From an uncultured Gammaproteobacteria bacterium (GTDB lineage: Bacteria; Pseudomonadota; Gammaproteobacteria; Pseudomonadales; UBA5518): 6,265 nucleotides of DNA. The notes under the pieces are model-generated. The model was not told the origin of the DNA. It saw only the letters and a program-made list of their open reading frames with translations, and ran no database searches. The stretch's first letter is position 1. Each line of letters starts with the position of its first letter. Positions 1 to 5,255 of the stretch are shown piece after piece. Location: NCBI GenBank assembly GCA_903921135.1, contig CAIXOY010000593.1, forward strand, positions 1-6,265, read 5' to 3'. A program made the position numbers and the translations under genes.

Positions 1-344
1 ACCGTCACGGTGTCCTCGGCCGGCGCGCGGCAAACGAAGAACCAGGTGGCATACCGTTTGGGCATCACCGGAGGCGTGGTCCAGTGGGAATGGAAAACGA
101 GCTCATCGGAGGAGTCGATCCGGATCTGGGCTTCTTCCTGCGTCTCTCGGGCAGCGGCGAGCCGGGCGGCGGAAATCGCGTCGGGGGTCGCGGCAATTTC
201 AGCGTCGTCCACCCGGCCACCGGGAAACACCCACTGCCCGGCCGCGAAGCCCAGCGTTGAGTTGCGGCGCAGCAGCAACACGTGCAGACCGTCCGGCGCG
301 TCGCGCAGCAACACCACCGTGGCGGCAGGGCGAATGTCAGACAT
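1..344 (-). CDS. Nudix hydrolase, N-terminal part (cut by window edge)
   Basis: The gene reads leftward from an ATG at 344; 114 residues are visible and the C-terminus lies outside the window. Nudix enzymes hydrolyse nucleoside diphosphates linked to another group, using a divalent metal held by the Nudix box. Here the box begins FPGGRVDDAE (residues 40-49) and resumes at RETQEEAQI (66-74). The G-x5-E half and the metal-binding RE..EE half are both present, but 16 residues separate them instead of the classical 7. The usual glycine near the end of the box is glutamine. An expanded box of this kind is, from memory, found in NUDT19-like proteins, some of which act on CoA derivatives; the substrate here cannot be told. 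The start is supported by a GGAG eight to nine bases upstream and by the typical N-terminal strand (ATVVLLRD, then HVLLLRR). It is transcribed in the same direction as the downstream-facing synthetase gene to its right but has its own candidate promoter at 391-396. Confidence 0.85.
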   Translation of the reverse strand, partial: MSDIRPAATVVLLRDAPDGLHVLLLRRNSTLGFAAGQWVFPGGRVDDAEIAATPDAISAARLAAARETQEEAQIRIDSSDELVFHSHWTTPPVMPKRYATWFFVCRAPAEDTVT

Positions 345-366
345 CTGGGCTCCGGGCTGTGATGGC

Positions 367-383
367 CGGGCCGACGGGGCCCG
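367..383 (-). other. 6-bp perfect hairpin in the Nudix gene leader
   Basis: CGGGCC (367-372) and GGCCCG (378-383) are perfect inverted arms around a five-base loop. The structure lies between the candidate promoter (391-396) and the ribosome binding site of the Nudix gene. There is no T-run after it on either strand, so it is not a standard terminator. It could shape the leader mRNA or be a chance product of high GC. Confidence 0.3.
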
Positions 384-390
384 ACGCCGC

Positions 391-396
391 ATTGTA
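391..396 (-). promoter_or_regulatory. Candidate -10 element (TACAAT) for the Nudix gene
   Basis: Read on the minus strand, this is TACAAT followed by GCGGCG, the same core as the TAGAATGCG elements before the tetR and gamma-glutamyltransferase genes. It is 5/6 to the sigma-70 -10 consensus and would place the transcript start about 40 bases before the ATG. No good -35 hexamer is found at 16-18 bases. Confidence 0.5.
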
Positions 397-436
397 GCGA
401 CGCAGGCCCTCGCGAAGGGATTACGGTCCTTAAACC

Positions 437-1774
437 TCAGACGTTCAGCAGGAGATGCTCGCGCTCCCAGGAACTGATGGTGCGGTTGAAGGCCTCGTAC
501 TCGGTGAGTTTCACGGAGCGGTAAGCGCGGATGAAGTTCTCTCCGAGGATGTCGACCACCGCGTCGTCTTCGTCGATGGTGCGCAGTGCTTCCTCAAGCG
601 AACGAGCGATGGTGATTTCCTCCTGGTAGGCATTGCCAGGATAGGGATCGGTGGGGTCGAGTTTCTGCTTCATGCCGAGGTAACCGGCCACCAGCGTGCC
701 CGCGATCGCAAGGTAGGGGTTGGCATCGGCGCCGGCGAAGCGGTTCTCGACACGGCGGTTGCGGAAATCGCTCTCCGGCACGCGGAAACCCGTGGTGCGG
801 TTGTCATAGCCCCAGTGCAGGCTGATGGGTGCGGCGATCTCACGTGTGAAGCGACGATAGGCGTTCACGTTGGGCGCGAAGAGGGCGATCAGCAGCGGCA
901 CGTATTTCTGCAAGCCGCCGATGTAGTGCAGGAAACGCTGTGTGTCCTGCCCGTCGGGGTGAGCGAAGATGTTGGTGCCGTCGTCCATGCGCACCACGCT
1001 CTGGTGGATGTGCATGGCGCTGCCCGGCTCTTTTGCCATCGGGCGCGACATGAATGTCGCGTAGACGTTATGACGCAGCGCGGTCTCGCGCATCGTGCGC
1101 TTGAAGGTGAAGACCTGGTCGGCCAACTCGAGGGCGTCGCCGTGCAGGAAGTTCACCTCGAGCTGTGCTGCGCCGGCCTCGTGGATCAGCGTGTCCAGGT
1201 CGAGTTTCTGCTGCTCGCAGAAGCGGTACATGTCCTCGATGATCGGATCGAATTCGTTGGCCGCGTCGATGGAATAGGACTGGCGCGCGGATTCCGGACG
1301 CCCCGAGCGGCCGATCGGCGGCTCGAGTTCGTAATCGGGATCGATGTTCTTCTTCACGAGGTAGAACTCGACCTCGGGTGCGACCACCGGCTTCAACCCG
1401 TCTTTCTCGTAGAGCGCCAGCACGCGGCGCAGCACGCTGCGGGTGGAGAGCGGGTGGAGGTTGCCGTCCATGTCGTAGCAGTCGTGGATGATCTGTGCGG
1501 TGGGTTCGTTCGCCCACGGCACCAGGCGCATGGTGTTGGGGTCTGCGCGCAGGTTCATGTCGCGGTCGCGCGGGTCGAGGAGTTCCCAGTAGTCGTCGGG
1601 GTAATCCCCGTTCACGGCCTGCGCGAGGATGCCCTCAGGCAGGCGCGGGTTGTCCTGCTTGATGAACTTGTCGGCGGGGATGAACTTGCCGCGGGCATTG
1701 CCCGTCATGTCGGGGACCAGTACCTCCACCTCGGAGATGCGGTTGTCCAGAAGCCACTTGTGAACGGTATCCAT
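437..1774 (-). CDS. Glutamine synthetase family protein, probable gamma-glutamylpolyamine synthetase (PuuA/PauA-like)
   Basis: This 445-residue cytoplasmic enzyme probably joins glutamate to an amine such as putrescine, using ATP, as the first step of gamma-glutamylated polyamine breakdown. Glutamine-synthetase catalytic motifs are in order: PEVEFY (E134, E136), HEAGAAQLEVNF (E199, E206), the ATP/metal histidine segment GSAMHIHQS (H255), NAYRRF (R308), NRTTGFRVP (R326, R331) and RVENR (341-345). The DGSS loop that binds ammonium in GlnA is not recognisable; the equivalent stretch reads VNGDYPDDY near residue 54. The adenylylation-site tyrosine region of GlnA is also absent. Both fit an amine-ligating paralogue rather than the housekeeping enzyme. 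The start at 1774 is chosen because homology begins at MDTVHKWL; an in-frame ATG at 1831 would add 19 low-complexity polar residues. The ribosome binding site is weak (AAGTGA). The gene diverges from an oxidase of the matching pathway. Family assignment is firm; the exact amine (putrescine, other polyamine, ethanolamine or an aromatic amine) is not shown. Confidence 0.88.
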   Translation of the reverse strand: MDTVHKWLLDNRISEVEVLVPDMTGNARGKFIPADKFIKQDNPRLPEGILAQAVNGDYPDDYWELLDPRDRDMNLRADPNTMRLVPWANEPTAQIIHDCYDMDGNLHPLSTRSVLRRVLALYEKDGLKPVVAPEVEFYLVKKNIDPDYELEPPIGRSGRPESARQSYSIDAANEFDPIIEDMYRFCEQQKLDLDTLIHEAGAAQLEVNFLHGDALELADQVFTFKRTMRETALRHNVYATFMSRPMAKEPGSAMHIHQSVVRMDDGTNIFAHPDGQDTQRFLHYIGGLQKYVPLLIALFAPNVNAYRRFTREIAAPISLHWGYDNRTTGFRVPESDFRNRRVENRFAGADANPYLAIAGTLVAGYLGMKQKLDPTDPYPGNAYQEEITIARSLEEALRTIDEDDAVVDILGENFIRAYRSVKLTEYEAFNRTISSWEREHLLLNV

Positions 1775-1844
1775 GTTTGTCACTTGGTGTTGCGTTGGTT
1801 GTCTTCGATGCGGCCCGTTGCATGGCGCCATAAACCGAATTAAG

Positions 1845-1862
1845 ATTCGACTTAAATCGAAT
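1845..1862. promoter_or_regulatory. Near-perfect 18-bp palindrome, probable operator in the divergent region
   Basis: ATTCGACTTAAATCGAAT is symmetric at 16 of 18 positions, with ATTCGA/TCGAAT arms around a TTAA centre. A third half-site, CGAAT at 1836-1840, forms a second inverted repeat with ATTCG at 1845-1849; its centre is 11 bp away, about one helical turn. The block 1831-1880 is about 26% GC, far below its surroundings. The site lies between the divergent synthetase and oxidase genes. It would sit just after the predicted start of the leftward transcript and within the spacer of the predicted rightward promoter, a position suited to a repressor of both. The size and symmetry suit a TetR dimer, and a TetR gene lies just beyond the oxidase, but a PuuR/PauR-type regulator encoded elsewhere is equally possible. 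Confidence 0.6.
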
Positions 1863-1868
1863 TATTGT
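1863..1868 (+). promoter_or_regulatory. Weak candidate -10 (TATTGT) for the oxidase gene
   Basis: TATTGT (4/6 to consensus) lies 17 bases after TTAAGA (1840-1845, 4/6 to the -35 consensus). The palindrome at 1845-1862 fills the spacer, so a bound repressor would block polymerase. The match is modest in an AT-rich tract where chance matches are easy. Confidence 0.3.
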
Positions 1869-1870
1869 TC

Positions 1871-1899
1871 AGTTTAAAGAGGCCTCCGGCGGATTGCAA
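1871..1899 (-). promoter_or_regulatory. Candidate sigma-70 promoter for the synthetase gene
   Basis: On the minus strand TTGCAA (1899-1894) is followed after exactly 17 bases by TAAACT (1876-1871), each 4/6 to consensus. Transcription would start near 1864, right at the edge of the 1845-1862 palindrome, giving a leader of about 90 bases to the ATG at 1774. This spacing agrees with repressor control. Confidence 0.4.
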
Positions 1900-1925
1900 G
1901 CCGGCCGCCTCACGGAGACCTGACC

Positions 1926-3206
1926 ATGGGCAGCTGGGGACATGTGGCCTCTTACTACGCGGCGACGGCCAATCGTGAGCTCGCCTTCGCGCCGCTCCAC
2001 GGCCACGTACGGGCCGATGTCTGCGTGATCGGCGGAGGCTACACGGGGCTGTCGGCCGCGCTGCACCTGCGCGAGCGCGGCTACGAGGTGGTGCTGCTCG
2101 AGGCCGAGCGCATTGGCTGGGGCGCCTCCGGGCGCAACGGCGGGCAGGTGGGCACTGGCCAGCGCCGCCCGCAGTCAGAACTCGAACAACAGCTCGGCAC
2201 GGGGCACGCGAAACTCCTCTGGGATCTGGGCCTCGAGGCGGTGCAACTGGTGGGCGAGCTGATCGAGCGCCACCGCATCGACTGCGATGTGGCGCCGGGG
2301 ATACTGCACCTGGGCTGGAAGGCCCGCGACGAAGCTGACGGCCGCCGGGAGATCGAGCACCTGTCCCGCAACTACGGTTACGAGCGCATGCGCTTTGTGC
2401 CGCGCGAGGAGGCCCGCGCGCTGAGCGGGAGCGAAGTGTTCAAGGCCGGGTTGCTGGACGAAGGCTCGCTGCACCTGCACCCGCTGAACTACGCGCTAGG
2501 CCTGGCCGCTGCTGCACACGATGCAGGCGTGCGCATGCACGAGGGATCACGGGTGTTGTCGTACGCGGGCAAGGATCGTGTGCGCGTCCGGACGGCGCAG
2601 GGCGAGGTCGATGCCGCTCACGTGGTGCTGGCCTGCAACGGCTATCTCGGCGGTCTCGAACCCCGCGTCGCGGGCAAGATCATGCCCATCAACAACTTCA
2701 TCATCGCCACCGAGCCGCTCGACGAGGCGACGGCGGCAAGCATCAACCCGCAGAACCTGGGCATGCAGGACTCGCGGTTCGTGATCAACTACTGGCGACT
2801 CTCCCGCGACCGGCGCCTGCTCTTCGGCGGCGGCGAGAACTACAGCCCCCGCTTTCCGGCGGATATCCGCTCCTTCGTGCGGCGCCACATGCTCGAGATC
2901 TACCCGCAACTCGCCGGTACGCGCATCGACTACGGCTGGGGCGGCACGCTCGCGATCACGCTGAAACGCATGCCCGCCTTCGGGCGCCTGCCGCACAATG
3001 TGTTCTATGCACTCGGCTACTCGGGTCACGGCATCCCGACCGCCACGCTGGCGGGAAAGCTGCTCGCAGAGGCCGTCTCCGGCACTGCCGAGCGCTTCGA
3101 CGTGATGGCGAAGATCCCCACCCCCGTGTTCCCCGGCGGCACACTGCTCCGCTACCCGGGCCTCGTCGCCGGAATGCTGTGGTATGCGATGAAGGACCGT
3201 CTGTGA
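1926..3206 (+). CDS. FAD-dependent oxidoreductase, probable gamma-glutamylputrescine oxidase (PuuB/PauB-like)
   Basis: A 426-residue flavoenzyme of the D-amino-acid-oxidase (DAO) fold. The Rossmann FAD site reads CVIGGGYTGLSAALHLRERG (residues 33-52), followed by E59 in VLLEAE, expected to bind the FAD ribose. Next comes GWGASGRNGGQ (64-74), a signature of the PuuB/glycine-oxidase-like branch. The second FAD-contacting motif, ALGYSGHGIP, is near 362-371, and the protein ends in the family's hydrophobic tail (YPGLVAGMLWYAMKDRL). The usual length of this family is about 425-430 residues, so the gene is complete. In the Puu pathway this enzyme oxidises the free amine of gamma-glutamylputrescine to an aldehyde, releasing ammonia and peroxide. 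The ATG at 1926 is preceded by GGAG eight bases upstream. It is transcribed divergently from the matching synthetase across a shared control region, which is the main support for the pathway call. Sequence alone cannot exclude another secondary-amine substrate. Confidence 0.87.
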   Translation: MGSWGHVASYYAATANRELAFAPLHGHVRADVCVIGGGYTGLSAALHLRERGYEVVLLEAERIGWGASGRNGGQVGTGQRRPQSELEQQLGTGHAKLLWDLGLEAVQLVGELIERHRIDCDVAPGILHLGWKARDEADGRREIEHLSRNYGYERMRFVPREEARALSGSEVFKAGLLDEGSLHLHPLNYALGLAAAAHDAGVRMHEGSRVLSYAGKDRVRVRTAQGEVDAAHVVLACNGYLGGLEPRVAGKIMPINNFIIATEPLDEATAASINPQNLGMQDSRFVINYWRLSRDRRLLFGGGENYSPRFPADIRSFVRRHMLEIYPQLAGTRIDYGWGGTLAITLKRMPAFGRLPHNVFYALGYSGHGIPTATLAGKLLAEAVSGTAERFDVMAKIPTPVFPGGTLLRYPGLVAGMLWYAMKDRL

Positions 3207-3248
3207 GAGACACCGCACTGCACGCTGGCGCCTGCCCACCGCCGAACC

Positions 3249-3254
3249 TAGAAT
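3249..3254 (+). promoter_or_regulatory. Candidate -10 element (TAGAAT) for the tetR gene
   Basis: TAGAAT followed by GCGCCC matches the core before the gamma-glutamyltransferase gene (TAGAATGCGGCC) and the Nudix gene. It would start transcription near 3261, about 43 bases before the chosen ATG. No convincing -35 is visible (the best is CTGGCG at 18 bases). The ATG at 3253 overlaps this element and so could not be used as a start from this promoter. Confidence 0.45.
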
Positions 3255-3258
3255 GCGC

Positions 3259-3281
3259 CCGCGCCGCAACAGCCGGCGCGG
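3259..3281 (+). repeat. 8-bp perfect hairpin in the tetR leader
   Basis: CCGCGCCG (3259-3266) and CGGCGCGG (3274-3281) are perfect inverted arms with a seven-base loop. The structure ends four bases before the AGGAGG at 3285-3290 and begins at about the predicted transcript start. No T-run follows, so it is not a classical terminator for the oxidase gene, though it is the only strong stem after that gene. It could protect the 5' end or affect ribosome access for the regulator. Confidence 0.45.
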
Positions 3282-3303
3282 CCCAGGAGGCAACTGCACG
3301 CGC

Positions 3304-3960
3304 ATGAAGACCGCCGCCCCGGCCCGCCGCGACCGGACGCTCAGCCCGCGACGCGAACCCCTGCAGCAACGCTCGCTAGCGCGCGCCCAGCAGATCCTGC
3401 AGGTCAGTGCTGAACTGCTGGAGGAGGTCGGCCTCGACACCCTCACCACCATCCTGATCGCGCGCCGCAGCGGGATCTCGGTAGGCACGCTCTACCACTA
3501 TTACCCCAACAAGCACGCCATCCTCCACGCGATGGCGGAGCGTTGGCTGCGCGAGGTCGAACGCTCGCTGGATGAGGTCGAAGCCTGGCCGCTGGGAGAG
3601 CTTGGGCTGCCCCAGTTCGTGGATCGCCTCGTGGAGCGGCAACTCGTGGTGTACCGCGAGCAGCGCGGCATCCTGCACCTGGTGCAGGCGATGTTCTCGA
3701 TCCCGGAACTGCGCGAACTCGACCAGCGCCACGATGCGCTGGTGATCGAGCGGATGTCGAAAGTGTTCGGCCGATACGGGCTGAAGGGCAGCAGCACCGG
3801 CCTGGGGCGCCTCGCACGGGCGTACCTCGAGCTCACGCACGCTCTGCTGCTGGTGGTTGTGAACCAGGCCGGCTCGCGCTCCAGGCGCACGCTCACGGAC
3901 GTGAAGCGCGTCACCACCGCCCTGCTCGAACCCTATCTGGAGGAGGAATCGCCACCGTGA
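3304..3960 (+). CDS. TetR/AcrR-family transcriptional regulator
   Basis: A 218-residue DNA-binding repressor-type protein. After a basic N-terminal arm (RRDRTLSPRREP, residues 9-19), a first helix (residues 24-42) leads into the helix-turn-helix: LTTILIARRSGISVGTLYHYYPNK (about 47-70), in which GTLYHYYPNK is the TetR signature with the recognition helix. The rest is the variable all-helical ligand-binding and dimerisation domain, with a hydrophobic helix LTHALLLVVVN near 177-187. Its ligand cannot be read from sequence. The start at 3304 has AGGAGG 13 bases upstream, rather far but the only sensible site; the in-frame ATG at 3253 overlaps the candidate promoter and adds only an Arg-rich tail. 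The stop overlaps the start of the next gene by four bases (GTGA), so the two are probably co-translated. Its position beside the oxidase gene suggests control of the amine genes through the palindrome at 1845-1862, an inference. Confidence 0.9.
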   Translation: MKTAAPARRDRTLSPRREPLQQRSLARAQQILQVSAELLEEVGLDTLTTILIARRSGISVGTLYHYYPNKHAILHAMAERWLREVERSLDEVEAWPLGELGLPQFVDRLVERQLVVYREQRGILHLVQAMFSIPELRELDQRHDALVIERMSKVFGRYGLKGSSTGLGRLARAYLELTHALLLVVVNQAGSRSRRTLTDVKRVTTALLEPYLEEESPP

Positions 3961-4238
3961 AGACCATCTTCGTTATCCGCAACCAGAACGGGCATTACCT
4001 GGGCCGGAACGGCGAGTGGCTGGACGGCAGCCACGTACCCGGGCTGTTCCGCACCGAACACCGGGATGTGGCGATGAACGAACTGGTGGAAGTGAACCTG
4101 CGGGATTTCGATCTGCGGGGCGAGATCGTCGGCTTCGAGGCCGAGGCGGGTGACTATCCGGTGGTCGAGGTGCTGAACCCCATCGTAACCACCCCGGAGG
4201 AATGTGAAACGCCGGCACCGCCTCCGCAAAGCCCTTGA
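3957..4238 (+). CDS. Small protein of unknown function, coupled to tetR
   Basis: A 93-residue protein starting at GTG, with a strong AGGAGGA (3941-3947) at good distance and a four-base GTGA overlap with the tetR stop, which argues strongly that it is real and translationally coupled. It begins VKTIFVIRNQNGHYLGRNGEW, has an aromatic and glycine-rich first third, then a charged middle (NELVEVNLRDFDLRGEIVGFE, residues 42-62 roughly) and a proline-rich tail (PAPPPQSP). It has no signal peptide, membrane segment, cysteines forming a metal site, or known catalytic motif; it should be a small soluble cytoplasmic protein. The N-terminus resembles conserved hypothetical proteins that I recall from pseudomonads, but I cannot name a family or function. 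The htpX gene follows after 58 bases, and its candidate heat-shock promoter overlaps this gene's stop codon. Confidence 0.78.
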   Translation: MKTIFVIRNQNGHYLGRNGEWLDGSHVPGLFRTEHRDVAMNELVEVNLRDFDLRGEIVGFEAEAGDYPVVEVLNPIVTTPEECETPAPPPQSP

Positions 4239-4262
4239 AACTTCCGGCCACGCCCCCACTCT
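4234..4262 (+). promoter_or_regulatory. Candidate sigma-32 heat-shock promoter of htpX
   Basis: CTTGAA (4234-4239; CTTGAAA to 4240) is followed after 14 bases by CCCCACTC (4254-4261). The sigma-32 consensus is CTTGAA, a spacer of about 13-14, then CCCCATNT, so the -35 is perfect and the -10 has two mismatches. A start near 4268 would leave a leader of about 30 bases to the ATG at 4297. htpX is a known sigma-32-dependent gene in E. coli, so the position fits. The -35 overlaps the TGA of the preceding small gene (4236-4238). Confidence 0.62.
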
Positions 4263-4296
4263 AAGCCTCGCGGTAACTAAACGGAGTTGTGACGTC

Positions 4297-5184
4297 ATGA
4301 TGCGCATCGGTCTCTTCCTGCTCACCAACCTCGCGGTGCTCGCCCTGGCGAGCGTCACGCTGAACCTGCTCGGCTTCAATTCGATCATGGCGCAGAACGG
4401 GGTAGACCTTAACCTCTCTGCCCTGCTCGTCTTCTGCGCCGTGTTCGGCATGTCCGGCTCGCTCATCTCGCTGTTCATGAGCAAGTGGATGGCCAAACGC
4501 TCCACGGGCACGCAACTGATCACAGAACCGCGCACGGAAGGCGAGCGCTGGCTGGTGCAGACGGTGGCGCAGCTTGCCGAGCAGGAAGGCATCGGCATGC
4601 CCGAGGTGGGGGTGTTCCCCTCGGAAGCATCCAACGCCTTCGCCACGGGCTGGAACCGCAATGCCGCGCTCGTCGCGGTGAGCAGCGGCCTCCTCGCGCG
4701 CTTTGACCGCAACGAGATCCGCGCGGTGCTGGCCCACGAGATCGGCCACGTCGCCAATGGCGACATGATCACTCTGTCGCTTATCCAGGGCGTGGTGAAC
4801 ACCTTCGTGATGTTCTTCGCACGGATCATCGGCCACACGGTCGATCGCGTGGTGTTCAAGACCGAGCGCGGGCTCGGTATCGGCTACTACATCGTGACCT
4901 TCGTCGCCGAGATCGTGCTCGGGCTGCTGGCCTCGATGGTGGTGATGTGGTTCAGCCGCCGCCGCGAGTTCCGCGCCGACGAAGCCGGTGCGCGTCTTGC
5001 GGGCAAGGGCGCGATGATCGCAGCCCTGCAACGCCTGCAGGCCGAACAGGACATGCCCAAGGAACTGCCCGCCACGATGACGGCCTTCGGCATCAGCGGT
5101 GACATCAAGCACGGGCTGGCCGCGCTGATGCGCACCCACCCCTCGCTGGAAGACCGGATCGAGGCGCTGCGCCAGAGCACCTGA
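4297..5184 (+). CDS. htpX: Membrane-bound zinc metalloprotease HtpX (M48B)
   Basis: A 295-residue heat-shock protease of the inner membrane that degrades damaged or misfolded membrane proteins alongside FtsH. The N-terminus MMRIGLFLLTNLAV is nearly identical to that of E. coli HtpX, which fixes the start at 4297 (GGAG at 4283-4286; a second ATG follows directly). Hydrophobic segments lie at about 4-26 and 41-61, with two more near 160-180 and 195-217 that flank the catalytic region's loop. The zinc site is HEIGH at 147-151 (ligands H147 and H151, catalytic E148), and the third ligand is E224 in RRREFRADE. The NAFATG segment (113-118) and the THP motif near 280 are also family features. Length matches the usual 285-300 residues, so the gene is complete. 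It carries its own candidate heat-shock promoter and probably also receives readthrough from the tetR-small gene unit. Confidence 0.97.
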   Translation: MMRIGLFLLTNLAVLALASVTLNLLGFNSIMAQNGVDLNLSALLVFCAVFGMSGSLISLFMSKWMAKRSTGTQLITEPRTEGERWLVQTVAQLAEQEGIGMPEVGVFPSEASNAFATGWNRNAALVAVSSGLLARFDRNEIRAVLAHEIGHVANGDMITLSLIQGVVNTFVMFFARIIGHTVDRVVFKTERGLGIGYYIVTFVAEIVLGLLASMVVMWFSRRREFRADEAGARLAGKGAMIAALQRLQAEQDMPKELPATMTAFGISGDIKHGLAALMRTHPSLEDRIEALRQST

Positions 5185-5195
5185 TTCACCGACCG

Positions 5196-5224
5196 CTGTC
5201 ATGACGGGTCCGGGCCGCTAGAAT
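5196..5224 (+). promoter_or_regulatory. Candidate sigma-70 promoter of the gamma-glutamyltransferase gene
   Basis: CTGTCA (5196-5201, 4/6 to TTGACA) is followed after 17 bases by TAGAAT (5219-5224, 5/6 to TATAAT). A start near 5231 gives a short leader of about 25 bases. It is the best of the three TASAATGCG promoters in the window and the only one with a fair -35. Confidence 0.58.
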
Positions 5225-5233
5225 GCGGCCCGG
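5210..5233. repeat. Perfect 9-bp inverted repeat with the -10 hexamer as its loop
   Basis: CCGGGCCGC (5210-5218) and GCGGCCCGG (5225-5233) are exact reverse complements; the six bases between are the TAGAAT -10. In mRNA reading through from htpX this would form a very stable stem 26 bases after the htpX stop, so it may also act as a 3' stabiliser or as a terminator, although only TT follows rather than a U-run. A transcript from the local promoter would start at about 5231 and lack the stem. Confidence 0.7.
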
Positions 5234-5255
5234 TTCCCGTTGCGGATGCGTTCCC

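Noticed and set aside
406..419. CCCTTCGCGAGGG hairpin after the synthetase gene as a terminator
   Set aside because: The stem is only four to five pairs and no T-run follows on the minus strand, so termination cannot be supported; no other terminator is visible there.
10..477. A 155-codon plus-strand open frame at the left edge
   Set aside because: It is Ser/Arg/Ala-rich with no domain and lies opposite the Nudix gene, whose motifs and ribosome binding site are clear; it also runs across that gene's promoter.
1775..1831. An upstream ATG at 1831 for the synthetase gene
   Set aside because: It adds 19 residues with no family counterpart and has no ribosome binding site; homology starts at the ATG at 1774.
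455..1843. A 462-codon open frame on the plus strand opposite the synthetase gene
   Set aside because: Its long open length comes from high-GC codon use on the other strand. The protein has no domain, while the minus strand encodes a complete glutamine-synthetase-family protein with all motifs in order.
1886..1904. CCGGC/GCCGG inverted repeat in the oxidase leader
   Set aside because: Five-base arms with a nine-base loop are expected by chance in such GC-rich DNA.
2547..3488. A 313-codon minus-strand open frame
   Set aside because: It spans the end of the oxidase and the start of tetR in antisense, is rich in Arg, His and Ala, and has no recognisable motif.
4204..4296. An upstream GTG start for htpX at 4204
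   Set aside because: HtpX proteins begin MMRI, matching 4297; the extra 31 residues are basic and overlap the small gene and the candidate heat-shock promoter.
3933..5202. Two long minus-strand frames (3933-4859 and 4261-5202) opposite the small gene and htpX
   Set aside because: Both are low-complexity antisense products of GC-rich codons; HtpX on the plus strand is certain.
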